In this document: positions 35,645 to 44,064 of the stretch, piece by piece
Layout of the letters: each line of letters opens with the position of its first letter
How positions within the stretch are numbered: the stretch's first letter is position 1
Source of the DNA: CAJCIT01 sp963771305
Lineage (GTDB): Bacteria > Acidobacteriota > Terriglobia > Bryobacterales > Bryobacteraceae
Length of the DNA: 64,000 nucleotides
NCBI GenBank assembly: GCA_963771305.1
Contig: CAVYTS010000007.1
Location: 1-64,000, forward strand
Direction: 5' to 3'
Made by a program: the position numbers and the translations under genes
Notes under the pieces: generated by a model
Database searches by the model: none
Told to the model about the DNA's origin: nothing
Seen by the model: the letters and a program-made list of their open reading frames with translations, nothing else

Positions 35645-35926
35645 TTACTTGGTTGCTGCGGGAGCATTCAACGAGCGCAACCGCAAGGTCAAGCGGCTCT
35701 TGTAACGGGCGGCGGTGTTCATCTTGATGATGCCCCACTTCGCCGAACGGTCCACGACTGAGAACGTAGCCGGAATTAGTTTCGTGGCGCCCTGCGCGTC
35801 TTTTTGCTCCAGCAACCGGCGCATCGCACGAATCTGATGGCGCAAACGGGACTTCCGCATGCGGTTGACGGCGGTCCGACGTTCCGCGATGCGGACGCGC
35901 TTCAACGATGAAACAGTATTTGCCAT
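35645..35926 (-). CDS. rpsT: 30S ribosomal protein S20
   Basis: A 93-aa basic helical protein that binds 16S rRNA in the small subunit. It starts MANTVSSLKRVRIAERRTAV and continues NRMRKSRLRHQIRAM and SVVDRSAKWGIIKMNTAAR, the classic S20 pattern, with the Lys/Arg helices and the small conserved KG/NxAAR segment. Convergent with holA with a three-base gap. Intact, which argues against pervasive sequence error. Confidence 0.95.
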   Translation of the reverse strand: MANTVSSLKRVRIAERRTAVNRMRKSRLRHQIRAMRRLLEQKDAQGATKLIPATFSVVDRSAKWGIIKMNTAARYKSRLTLRLRSLNAPAATK

Positions 35927-36083
35927 GAAACTTCTAACCTAAATCCTTCTTTGGAGATGCAATAACAGGATAACCGAGCCGGGTATCCCGTTTGACCACA
36001 CGTGCCCGTGCGGGAGGCAAAGCTCTCCCGTAAGGATACCAAAAACCCTACCGAATGTCTCGCGTCACCGTGGCACAGCCCTC

Positions 36084-36102
36084 TTAGCCTGCTGCGCCGA
36101 GA
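36084..36102 (+). repeat. Dispersed TTAGCCTGCTG repeat, copy B
   Basis: TTAGCCTGCTGCGCCGAGA, 18 of 19 bases identical to 33886-33904. It lies upstream of the small secreted protein gene and is not followed by the T tract that copy A has. Confidence 0.55.
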
Positions 36103-36198
36103 TTCGTCGTGGCGCTAAATTTCGGCACAGAACCGCGCGCGCTAAGCAAGCGGATGCGGGAGCCACCTCGAAGAATTCACGCGATAATGGAGATCGCG

Positions 36199-36558
36199 AT
36201 GTCACGGCGAAACACGGCCCAACTTGTCTCCGCGTTTGCCCTCCTGCTAGTCCTCTCCAACCTGCAGTGCTTCGCCGCCTGTATGGTGACACCCTGCAAT
36301 ACGCTGCCACAAGCGGTCAAGTTGCCGCCCTGCCATCGGCATCAACCCATCTCCGGGTCTCATGACCAATCCCACTGCCCAAGACAAACTTGGGTCAGTT
36401 CGGAAAAAAGCAGTCCAACTCTCATCACCGCTGCGCTGCAATCCTTCGGTTCGGCGCTGCCCACCCCAATCGCCCCGGCCGTCCAAGGCCAGGCAATCCT
36501 TCGCCATGCACCTACCGTTGGCCCAGGCCCACCCGGCTCACCCATCCTCCGCATCTGA
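36199..36558 (+). CDS. Small Cys/His-containing secreted protein, unknown
   Basis: A 119-aa protein from ATG 36199, with GGAG 8 bases ahead (ATG 36187 is an alternative). The signal peptide is TAQLVSAFALLLVLSNLQCF. The mature N-terminus has paired Cys and His (AACMVTPCNTLP, KLPPCHRHQP, HDQSHCPR), which could bind metal or form disulfides; the C-terminus is Pro-rich. No family is recognised with certainty. It precedes the Met/His-rich protein at 37176, and metal handling is a possible shared theme (inference). Confidence 0.6.
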   Translation: MSRRNTAQLVSAFALLLVLSNLQCFAACMVTPCNTLPQAVKLPPCHRHQPISGSHDQSHCPRQTWVSSEKSSPTLITAALQSFGSALPTPIAPAVQGQAILRHAPTVGPGPPGSPILRI

Positions 36559-37175
36559 GATCCTGCGCTCTTCGTAGGGTGGCACTCTTGCCCGCAGTCG
36601 ACGCCCCGTCGACTCGCCACGAGCTCCGGGGTCCCGCGCTCGGCGAAGGGGCGCGAGCCATTCACCAATCCGGGATTGTTATTTACTTAACAATCTCAAT
36701 GGCTTGCGGCGTTCGCTCTCCGCCACCGCACCATCACCGTCCGACACTGTAACGAAACTCTCATGAGCGGCGTCCGTTCACCCCAGCCTATGAAAATGTC
36801 CCGCCGTTGGCTTCGATTTTCTAAATGATTCAAACGACCGCCTCTATCCATTCGGGTACCGCGCAGTTCATTTCGTAGTCTCCGGGCGCTCGATAGCAAT
36901 TGAATTAAATGCTTAAGCATCAACGACATGAGTTCGAACGTGCAAAAATCTTCTGCGACCTCCGGAAACCCGGATCTGAACTGTGGGGCAGGTTGCCAAC
37001 CTGCGGCGGGTTGTTTATCCGCCCGAGCTCTTCCGAAAGGTCGGCCCTGGCTTGTGGGGCTGAGCGCCCACGCCGGACGACCCCGTCTGGCTACCCAAGA
37101 CCACGCCGAAACCGTCGGCGACACCTCGCTTTTCGTTCCGGTCAGGGTTGATGTAAATAACTAAGGATCAATGAG
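36559..37175. other. Gene-free region built of dispersed repeat units
   Basis: Contains a GC-rich segment with a CAGGTTGCCAACCTG palindrome (36988-37002) and the blocks TGTGGGGCTGAGCGCCC (37052-37068). The latter recurs as GGTGGGGCTGGGCGCCC at 37297 inside the next frame. A repeat head at 36914 is listed separately. No coding frame here looks real. Confidence 0.5.
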
Positions 37176-37526
37176 ATGAGTTCGAATGCACAGTTCCCGT
37201 CGCCGCCCGTTCAGGGTTTGTTTCGTAATCCTCAGCCCGTCAAGAAAGCCGCGCCGGTACCACCTAGCAGCGGTGCGTCGGAAAATTCGGTTCCGAGGTG
37301 GGGCTGGGCGCCCGCGCCCGCGCCGGCCGCCTACGTCCGGCTCTACGACCGACAACTAAAGTGGCTGGAGATTTTCAGAAGTGGGAATGGACCGATCCCG
37401 TTCACCAGGACTTCGTTTCGTAAAACGACGCCAGCCCCTCGCAATTGGGGACGGACTCTGTTTCCCCGCGGACGGATTCTCCCCAACGACCTTAAGAATC
37501 AGGTAGATGAATTCGTACGCACAATT
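36914..37526 (+). repeat. Three diverged direct-repeat heads containing an ATG
   Basis: Ungapped 34-35-base heads at 36914-36947, 37162-37195 and 37492-37526 share the pattern TAAGNATCANNNANATGA followed by TTCG and GCA-like bases. Spacing is about 248 and 331 bases. The second head supplies the start codon of the Met/His-rich gene. TTCGTTTCG blocks accompany heads 2 and 3. Looks like a small dispersed repeat family arrayed in tandem. Confidence 0.65.
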
Positions 37527-38933
37527 GGCAGTTCGTTTCGCAAAACGACCTTGCTTCCTACAAAACTCCCGTTGGCTTCGTTCTTTCGCGCCTCTCTACT
37601 CCTGATTGCCTCGCTTCTAAGCCAATTCCAGATGTTAGCCCAGTCGGCTCAGCCAGCCCCGAACGCCGAACCCCCTAACGCCCAGATGCCCCACGACATG
37701 GCTCACATGAACCACGGCGACATGCAAGGCATGAACGTGGGCGACACACCGAGCCCTTCGGAAGCGCTCCTGATGAACGAAGCCTCCGGCACCAGCATGA
37801 ATCCCCAAGCAGCCCCCATGCCAATGCTGATGAAAGATTGGGGCGGCTGGAACAACATGTTCATGGGCACCGCCTTCCTCAACGACACCCAGCAGAGCGG
37901 ACCGCGCGGCTCGGACAAGTTCTATTCGCCGAACTGGTTCATGTATATGCTCGAGCACAAAGCAGGCGGTGGTGCGTTTCTCTTCGAGACCATGCTCAGC
38001 CTGGAACCGTTGACCGTCACCGATCGCCGCTACCCCCTGCTTTTCCAGACCGGCGAAACCGCATATGGCCAGCCCATTGTCGACGGCCAGCATCCGCACA
38101 ACTTCGTGATGTCGCTCGGCGTCCACTATGCGCATTCGATTGGTGAAGACACCGTCGTCGAGTTTTTCGTCGCCCCGGTGGGCGATCCGGCGCTAGGTCC
38201 GGTCGCATTTCCCCATCGCGATTCGGCGCGCGAGTTTCCCCAGGCGCCGATCGGCCATCATTGGCAGGATTCCACCCACATCGCCTACGACGTTCTGACA
38301 GCAGGTATCAAACACCGCTGGCTGCGTCTCGAGGCCAGCGGCTTCCATGGAGCCGAGCCCGGCGAGAACCGCTGGAACATCGGCTACGGAGCAATCGATT
38401 CGTGGTCTACTCGCTTCTCGGTCTTTCCCACGCCGAACTGGACGGCGCAAGTTTCGGTGGGGCACCTGACGCATCCCGAGGCACTCGAGCCTGGCGACGT
38501 TGTGCGAGTGACTGCTTCGGCGGAATACTCACGTCCACTCAACGCCGGCGTCTGGTCCTCCAGCGTTATCTGGGGTCAAAATCACAAGCTTGCCGCCAGG
38601 ACCTACACGAATTCCTTTCTGGTGGAGACCGCCCTACCGTTTAGCAAGTACAACACCTTTTCCGGTCGAATGGAGTTTGTCCAAAAGGACGAGCTCTTTG
38701 ACAACAATCCGGCCCTCTATGACCAGCTCGCGAAGACCGCCGGGACGACGTTCCTTATCCAGGCATACACAGCCGGCTATACCCGCTACTTCCCTGTGAT
38801 TCACTGGCTCGCAACCGGCATCGGGGCCAACTTCACCTGGTACGTGATTCCGGACGCGATCAGGCCGTATTACGGCGAACACCCCTTCGGTGTGAACATG
38901 TTCTTGCGGATCCAGTTAAAAGGAGGATCGTAA
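37176..38933 (+). CDS. Met/His-rich exported envelope protein, unknown
   Basis: A 585-codon frame. Its first ~125 codons are Pro/Arg-rich low-complexity sequence derived from the repeats above. The real protein seems to begin near TTG 37550, before a signal segment (FFRASLLLIASLLSQFQMLA). Next is a metal-ligand-like stretch, MPHDMAHMNHGDMQGM, then about 390 residues with alternating aromatic strands (GSDKFYSPNWFMYMLEHKAG, DGQHPHNFVMSLGVHYAH) suggesting an outer-membrane barrel. The Met/His motif recalls copper-binding regions of CopB/PcoB, but I do not recognise the family. It is followed by PadR-ADOP module 2. Confidence 0.65.
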   Translation: MSSNAQFPSPPVQGLFRNPQPVKKAAPVPPSSGASENSVPRWGWAPAPAPAAYVRLYDRQLKWLEIFRSGNGPIPFTRTSFRKTTPAPRNWGRTLFPRGRILPNDLKNQVDEFVRTIGSSFRKTTLLPTKLPLASFFRASLLLIASLLSQFQMLAQSAQPAPNAEPPNAQMPHDMAHMNHGDMQGMNVGDTPSPSEALLMNEASGTSMNPQAAPMPMLMKDWGGWNNMFMGTAFLNDTQQSGPRGSDKFYSPNWFMYMLEHKAGGGAFLFETMLSLEPLTVTDRRYPLLFQTGETAYGQPIVDGQHPHNFVMSLGVHYAHSIGEDTVVEFFVAPVGDPALGPVAFPHRDSAREFPQAPIGHHWQDSTHIAYDVLTAGIKHRWLRLEASGFHGAEPGENRWNIGYGAIDSWSTRFSVFPTPNWTAQVSVGHLTHPEALEPGDVVRVTASAEYSRPLNAGVWSSSVIWGQNHKLAARTYTNSFLVETALPFSKYNTFSGRMEFVQKDELFDNNPALYDQLAKTAGTTFLIQAYTAGYTRYFPVIHWLATGIGANFTWYVIPDAIRPYYGEHPFGVNMFLRIQLKGGS

Positions 38934-38955
38934 AGTGCCCGGGCACGATACGGTC

Positions 38956-38985
38956 TTGACACTCGATATCGACAACCGATATCAT
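38956..38985 (+). promoter_or_regulatory. padR-ADOP module 2 promoter with palindromic operator
   Basis: TTGACA (38956-38961) and TATCAT (38980-38985) are 18 bases apart. Between and over them lies a perfect inverted repeat GATATCG-ACAAC-CGATATC (38965-38983). The padR ATG at 38992 is only 6 bases past the -10 box, so the transcript is probably leaderless. Confidence 0.65.
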
Positions 38986-38991
38986 ACTGTT

Positions 38992-39324
38992 ATGTCCAAA
39001 CCCGCGGAGCTTTTGCAAGGCACTTTGGATCTGCTGATTCTTCGGACCCTGGAGTGCGGCCCACTGCATGGAGTCGGTATTGCGGACCGGATTGAGCAGG
39101 TAACCAAAGGCGTCTTTGTCGTTGGCCCGGGGTCTCTGTTTCCAGCACTGCACCGGCTTGCCGAAAAAGGATGGATCGACGGCGAATGGAGCGAAGACGA
39201 AGCCAAGCGGCGGGTGAAGACGTACACCCTCACCACCGCCGGCCGTGCTCAGCTCAGTGAAGAAAAGCGCAATTGGAAGAAGGTCTTCACCGCTATGAAC
39301 CGTGTGCTGGCGGAGGAGACGTAG
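38992..39324 (+). CDS. PadR-family regulator, module 2
   Basis: A 110-aa winged-helix regulator of the acidobacterial PadR type: LLQGTLDLLILRTLECGPLH, GVGIADRIEQVTKGVFVV, GSLFPALHRLAEKGWIDGEW and KTYTLTTAGRAQL. It resembles the module 1 regulator closely but faces a different palindrome. ATG 38992 begins the conserved N-terminus; the frame is open to a GTG at 38935. Its stop is one base from the permease start. Confidence 0.92.
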   Translation: MSKPAELLQGTLDLLILRTLECGPLHGVGIADRIEQVTKGVFVVGPGSLFPALHRLAEKGWIDGEWSEDEAKRRVKTYTLTTAGRAQLSEEKRNWKKVFTAMNRVLAEET

Positions 39325-39325
39325 T

Positions 39326-41983
39326 ATGTCCGTGATTCGGCGCTTGCGCGCTTTCTGTCAGACGCTGTTTCAACGCGATGCCATCGAGACGGAACTGGAC
39401 GTCGAAGTACGCGCCTTTTACGAGACCATGGTGGACCGCTATGTGCGGCAGGGCCACCCGGAACCGGAGGCGCGGCGTCTGGCGCGGCTGAAGTTCAACC
39501 CGCCCGAGCAAGTGAAGGAAGAAGTGCGGGATGCTCGCACCGGCGCAACCATCGCTTCAGTAACGCGGGATGTGAAGTACGCCTTGCGCGGGATGCGCAA
39601 GACGCCGGCCTTCGCGCTGGTGACGATAGTCACCCTGGCGCTTGGCATCGCAGCGAACTCGACCATCTTCTCGATGGTGAGCCGCTTTGTGCTGCGCCCT
39701 CCGCCGGTCGGTGACCCTGGCACATTGATTGCGCTCCACACCACACACGATGGCGAGCAGTGCTGCAATAACTTCTCTTGGCCGCTGTTCGTCGATGTGC
39801 GCGAGCAAGCGAAGTCATTCTCCAGCTTGGCAAGCTACTACGAACTGGTGCCGGCATCCATCCGCGGAACGGGCGAACCCGAACGCGTGTGGGGCCAAGC
39901 CGCCACTTCCAACTTTTTCGATGTCGCGCAACTCGGGATGGCGCTTGGCAGAGGCTTCACCAATGACGAAGAGGACCTTCCCGTCATTGTGTTGGGTCAC
40001 CGCTTATGGCAGCACCGCTTTGGCGGCGATCCCGCCGTTGTGGGCAAAACGATTACACTCTCAGGGCGACCTTTCACGGTGGTGGGTGTCGCGCCGCCCG
40101 CGTTCCGCGGGCTCGACCTGATACTCGATACCCAGTTTTGGGTTCCGCTCGGCGACTTGGACCAGTTGATGCCGAAGTCCAGCAACTATGCGTCGCGCGA
40201 TTACCACTGGGTTGCGGTGATTGGACGGCTGAGACCCGGTGTGACGCGCAGACAAGCCGCGGCAGAACTCGGCGTGCTGGCGCAACGCCTGGGGCAAGCT
40301 CATCATGAAGACCAGGGCGGCGGCTTCCGCTTCGGGCCGGCTGGTTCCCTGCCTCCAAGAGACAAGGATGCGGTGATGATGTTTCTGGCCGCGCTTGCCC
40401 TGGTAGCGCTCCTGGTGCTCTCGATCGCATGTGCGAACGTCGCGAACATGTTTCTGGCACAGGCTTCCGGCCGGCAGCGTGAGATGTCGGTGCGGCTTGC
40501 CCTGGGAGCCACGCGCGGCCACTTGCTGCACCAGATGCTCACCGAAAGCGTGCTGTTGGGACTAGGAGGCGGGCTGTTGGGAGTAGTTCTGTCTCTGTGG
40601 GCAACGCGTGCGCTGACGGCGTTTCGCTTTCCAGCCCCGGTGCCCCTTGACATCAGTTTGAGTGTCGATTGGCGAGTGCTGCTTTACACGTTCGTGCTGA
40701 GTGTTATGGCAGGTGTTCTGTTCGGGCTTGCGCCGGCTTGGGCGGTGGCGCGGCCTATTATTGCCAATGGCATCAAGGGCGAAGATCTGTTCTCGCGAGC
40801 GGGACGAGTATGGAGCTTGCGCAATGTTCTGGTGGTCGCGCAGATAGCGATGTCCCTGGTGCTGCTTTGCGCTACTGGGCTGTTTTTGCGCAGCCTGGGG
40901 AACGCTTCGCAGATTGACATCGGCTTCCGCTCCACCGGCCTGCTGATGATGTCAGTGGATCCACGGCTCAATGGCTACTCACCCGAGCGCACGACGGAGT
41001 TCCTAAATCAATTGCGCGAACGGGTGGCGGCGATTCCGGGCGCAGCGTCGGCGTCGTACACTGACACCGTGCCGCTGTCCGGGGGCAACCGGAGCGACGA
41101 GTTTTACGTGGAAGGCCAGCAGGCTTCCGACAAACCGCACGTGGGCGTTGAGCTGTACATGACCGGCCCCGATTACTTCGAGACGATCGGAACGCCACGC
41201 GTCGCCGGGCGTGACTTCGCCAACGAGAGTCCCACCGGGCCGAAGGTGGCGATCGTCAACGAAGTCTTCGCGGAACGCTTCTTCAAGAACGAGAATCCCA
41301 TCGGCCAGCGCGTGACCGGCCGTGGCGTCACCTACCAGATTGCCGGCGTGGTGAAGAACATCAAATCGCGTTTCCTGGGTGAGGAGTTGCGGCCTGTTCT
41401 TTACCGCTCGCTGGCACAGGACATCGCCGAAGACCCCTCGTTCACGGGATATACGGTCCTCGTGCGATTCAACCGTGACTCCGGAGCCGTGGCGAGCGCA
41501 GTGCGCCGCGAGATACACGCGCTCGACCCAACGCTGGCCATCTTCAACGTTGAAACTATGCAGGACCATTTGCGCGATGCGCTCTTCCTGCCTCGCCTGG
41601 CCGGAACGTTGTTCGGCATTTTCGGTTTTCTGGGCCTGACCCTGGCATCCGTGGGCCTATACGGCGTGATGAACTACTGGGTGAGCCGCCGCACGCGCGA
41701 GATCGGCATTCGCCTGGCGCTGGGAGCGGAGACCGGCAGAGTCCAGCGGCACATCATTCGCCAGGGAATGGTGTTGACGGTGATCGCGGTCGTGCCGGGT
41801 CTGGCTGCCGCATGGATGGTCGCGAAGCTCTTTGGCAGCGTGTTGTATGGCGTTGCGCCGCATGACTTGGCGATCTTCACGATCGTGCCGCTGTTTCTGA
41901 TTGCGGCCGCGTTTCTGGCATGCTGGATTCCTTCGCGTCGCGCGGCCAGCGCGGAGCCCCTGATCGCGTTGAGGCATGAGTAG
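39326..41983 (+). CDS. ADOP duplicated FtsX/MacB-type permease, module 2
   Basis: Inner-membrane permease of 885 aa. N-terminal region IETELDVEVRAFYETMV, first span TLALGIAANSTIFSMV, MacB-like periplasmic domain (GRGFTNDEED), central FtsX domain (IACANVANMFLAQASGRQRE), second periplasmic domain (YFETIGTPRVAGRDF) and C-terminal FtsX domain (RTREIGIRLALGAETGRVQ) ending AEPLIALRHE. No ATPase adjacent. It starts one base after padR and ends convergently, six bases from the anti-sigma gene. Confidence 0.92.
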   Translation: MSVIRRLRAFCQTLFQRDAIETELDVEVRAFYETMVDRYVRQGHPEPEARRLARLKFNPPEQVKEEVRDARTGATIASVTRDVKYALRGMRKTPAFALVTIVTLALGIAANSTIFSMVSRFVLRPPPVGDPGTLIALHTTHDGEQCCNNFSWPLFVDVREQAKSFSSLASYYELVPASIRGTGEPERVWGQAATSNFFDVAQLGMALGRGFTNDEEDLPVIVLGHRLWQHRFGGDPAVVGKTITLSGRPFTVVGVAPPAFRGLDLILDTQFWVPLGDLDQLMPKSSNYASRDYHWVAVIGRLRPGVTRRQAAAELGVLAQRLGQAHHEDQGGGFRFGPAGSLPPRDKDAVMMFLAALALVALLVLSIACANVANMFLAQASGRQREMSVRLALGATRGHLLHQMLTESVLLGLGGGLLGVVLSLWATRALTAFRFPAPVPLDISLSVDWRVLLYTFVLSVMAGVLFGLAPAWAVARPIIANGIKGEDLFSRAGRVWSLRNVLVVAQIAMSLVLLCATGLFLRSLGNASQIDIGFRSTGLLMMSVDPRLNGYSPERTTEFLNQLRERVAAIPGAASASYTDTVPLSGGNRSDEFYVEGQQASDKPHVGVELYMTGPDYFETIGTPRVAGRDFANESPTGPKVAIVNEVFAERFFKNENPIGQRVTGRGVTYQIAGVVKNIKSRFLGEELRPVLYRSLAQDIAEDPSFTGYTVLVRFNRDSGAVASAVRREIHALDPTLAIFNVETMQDHLRDALFLPRLAGTLFGIFGFLGLTLASVGLYGVMNYWVSRRTREIGIRLALGAETGRVQRHIIRQGMVLTVIAVVPGLAAAWMVAKLFGSVLYGVAPHDLAIFTIVPLFLIAAAFLACWIPSRRAASAEPLIALRHE

Positions 41984-41989
41984 GGAGGC

Positions 41990-42253
41990 TTACTTCCGAC
42001 TGGCGAGCACCTGCTGCCAAGCGGACTGAAGAGTTGCCTTCGCCTCAGCGCTGAGCGGCTGGGGCATGACTCCGGGTGAATGCTCGCGACACAGCGCGAT
42101 GGTCGTTTTAAGGCTTTCGGCAAACTCAATGCGGGGTCCACAGTCCGTAATGTGCGACTCGATTTCCGCGCAAGCTTCCACCGGCAGTTCCAAATCAAGG
42201 TGCTCAGAGAGGAGCGCAAATATCTGCTTACAGCGTTCGGGATCGTGTGCCAT
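41990..42253 (-). CDS. Anti-sigma factor, ZAS-like with one zinc ligand missing
   Basis: An 87-aa cytosolic protein following the sigma gene. It has the anti-sigma helix arrangement (CKQIFALLSEHLDLELPVEA, then EIESHITDCGPRIEFAESL). The usual H-x3-C-x2-C reads HITDCGPR, so the last Cys is Arg; extra Cys occur at C8 and in VEACAEI. No transmembrane segment is present, so it should be a soluble, perhaps redox- or partner-controlled, antagonist of the adjacent sigma factor. Gap to the sigma stop: three bases. Confidence 0.75.
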   Translation of the reverse strand: MAHDPERCKQIFALLSEHLDLELPVEACAEIESHITDCGPRIEFAESLKTTIALCREHSPGVMPQPLSAEAKATLQSAWQQVLASRK

Positions 42254-42256
42254 GAT

Positions 42257-42871
42257 TCACCTGCCGCTACCTGACTTGGCGGTACTCAGGTACTGGTCAA
42301 GCTCTTGCCGCAAGGCGAGGCGAGCGCGGTGCAAGCGGGTCTTGACCGTGTCAGTGCTGATGGCGAGAATCTGTGCCGTCTCTTCGGTCGACAACGCTTC
42401 GACGTCACGCAAAAGAACAATGGATCTATAGGTATCGGGCAGGGAAGCGATCGCCTCATCCAGGTGTTCCTTCAACTCGGCTTGAAGAAGAGTATCGTCC
42501 GGCAGGGACGACCAGTCGGCGATCTCGATGTGCCGATGTTGCCCATCGCCGTGGACGATGGGAACAAACTCGTCAAGCGACAGTTCCCTGGCCGGCGCGA
42601 AGACGCTGTGGCGCCGCTTCGTGAGACAGGCATTTCGGGCGATGCGGAACACCCAGGGCCTAACTCGCTCCGATTCGCGCAAATCACCCAGGTGTTGGAA
42701 CACACCCAGCAACGTGTCCTGAGCCACTTCTTCGGCATCCTCTGTCTGGCCGCACATCAGCCAGCTATAGTGAAAAACCTTGGCCCGAAAATGCTCGACA
42801 AATGCGTCGAACGCCTCGGGATCTCCCGCCACTACATTCCGGGTCAGTTCCGTCTCTTGTTCCCTGGTCAC
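42257..42871 (-). CDS. ECF-type RNA polymerase sigma factor
   Basis: A 204-aa sigma-70 family protein with only regions 2 and 4. Region 2: VVAGDPEAFDAFVEHFRAKV, AEEVAQDTLLGVFQHLGDLR and RPWVFRIARNACLTKRR. Region 4: LKEHLDEAIASLPDTYRSIV, EALSTEETAQILAISTDTVK and TRLHRARLALRQEL. The linker between them is somewhat long. It is transcribed ahead of its anti-sigma partner; the target promoters are unknown. Confidence 0.92.
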   Translation of the reverse strand: MTREQETELTRNVVAGDPEAFDAFVEHFRAKVFHYSWLMCGQTEDAEEVAQDTLLGVFQHLGDLRESERVRPWVFRIARNACLTKRRHSVFAPARELSLDEFVPIVHGDGQHRHIEIADWSSLPDDTLLQAELKEHLDEAIASLPDTYRSIVLLRDVEALSTEETAQILAISTDTVKTRLHRARLALRQELDQYLSTAKSGSGR

Positions 42872-42906
42872 GCCAGCCTGATTGTATCGGCCCGACGCCA
42901 GGATTA

Positions 42907-43317
42907 TCAGGAGACGTGCGCCAGTTCCCCAACCCGAACCACCGTCTCAATGTGAGGACTGTGAGTCAAAGTGTTGTGGATTAAGCACGCCTCGATGGAC
43001 CGCTGAATCCAAGACTCCTGCTCGGGAGGACAGCCTGGCGCATCCACCTCGATCACGATGTGGTCTAAGCGCGCCGGTTTGGTTGCCTTCTCAGCCGTCA
43101 CCTTGACCGTTAAACCATCGCTCGGTAAGGAGCGAGCCTTCAAATAGTTAAGCGCGTAGAATCCGGCGCAGGTGCCCAGTGAAGAAAGCAGCAGCTCAGG
43201 CGGAGTCATGCCCAAATCCTCGCCGCCATTAATGGCCGGCTGGTCGCAGATCAAGCGATGGCCTCTTGTTTGGGCCTCGAAACGCACGCCGCCGGTGTGT
43301 CGAACTGTCAGTTCCAT
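42907..43317 (-). CDS. OsmC/Ohr-family protein
   Basis: A 136-aa thiol peroxidase-family protein. Conserved features: PPELLLSSLGTCAGFYALNY with the peroxidatic Cys, and RSIEACLIHNTLTHSP with the second Cys, both on helices as in OsmC. Members reduce organic hydroperoxides using a dithiol. It lies 35 bases downstream... on the same strand as, and upstream of, the sigma gene, so shared transcription into sigma/anti-sigma is possible. Confidence 0.88.
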   Translation of the reverse strand: MELTVRHTGGVRFEAQTRGHRLICDQPAINGGEDLGMTPPELLLSSLGTCAGFYALNYLKARSLPSDGLTVKVTAEKATKPARLDHIVIEVDAPGCPPEQESWIQRSIEACLIHNTLTHSPHIETVVRVGELAHVS

Positions 43318-43437
43318 ATCCCCTCTCTACTTGCAAAGACGCACATTCTCCGATTCGGTGACAGCGGTGTCACCTTTTTTTCGATCCTGCATCTTCGCTG
43401 CTGGGTGAGGGGGTCACGGGTAAGCACTCCAGTCAAC

Positions 43438-43934
43438 ATGCCTAGACTATTACTACTATTTCTGGTGTCGATCCCGCTCTGTGCGCAGGATTCCCCGTCA
43501 CTACGGGACGCCGTGCAGTTAGGGCTACGCCAGAACCAAGCGATTGCGGCATCCGACGCGGCGGTCAAGGTCGCCGATGCGCAAGTTAGCAGGCGCCAAG
43601 AGCGGCTGGCTTCCCAAGGTGAATTACACGGAGTCATTGACGCGCGGGAACAACCCGGTACGTCTTCGGCGCTCTATTAACGCAACACCAATTTACGGAG
43701 CAGGGCTTCGGTCTGGAATCACTAAATCGGGCCGGCTTCCTGGACAACTTCCAATCGTTAGTGACGCTCGAGCAGCCTCTCTATGACGCCGGAAGAGCGT
43801 CATCGCGGCCAGCGGAGCGGCGGTCGCTGCGAAATCACAACTCAAGGCTCTGACAGGAGAAACTTGCCAGCGGTGTTTGCCGCCCTCGGCGGAGTTGTGG
43901 AAGCCAACAAACAGCAGTTTTCAGCCGCCATCTA
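43438..43934 (+). pseudogene. TolC-like outer-membrane efflux protein, frameshifted stub
   Basis: ATG 43438 begins a signal peptide (LLLLFLVSIPLCAQ) and the TolC start SLRDAVQLGLRQNQAIAASD. The homology then moves through two more frames: KSGWLPKVNYTESLTRGNN (about 43600-43660) and YVFGALLTQHQFTEQGFGLE, FLDNFQSLVTLEQPLYDAGR (about 43660-43800). Nothing TolC-like continues past about 43930, where an IS-end-like repeat begins, so roughly two thirds of the protein is missing. Confidence 0.7.
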
Positions 43935-43936
43935 AG

Positions 43937-43973
43937 CGGACATTTCACTTGTTAATTGACCCGGACATTTCAC
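43937..43973. repeat. Double CGGACATTTCAC direct repeat, IS-end-like scar
   Basis: Two identical 12-mers at 43937-43948 and 43962-43973, one every 25 bases. Repeated GGACATTTC motifs are typical of the ends of some DDE-transposase insertion sequences. No transposase remains. It lies exactly where the TolC-like frame stops. Confidence 0.45.
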
Positions 43974-44064
43974 ATGCTACCGACAAGGTGCGACACGCCA
44001 TGAAGCGTCGATGAGCCCAGTTCCCATATAATGGCGTCGTCGCATTGTTGGCACGGGGGAAACG

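Noticed and set aside
43544..43786. 80-aa frame as a separate gene
   Set aside because: Its middle is TolC-like and continues the frame of the broken gene at 43438.
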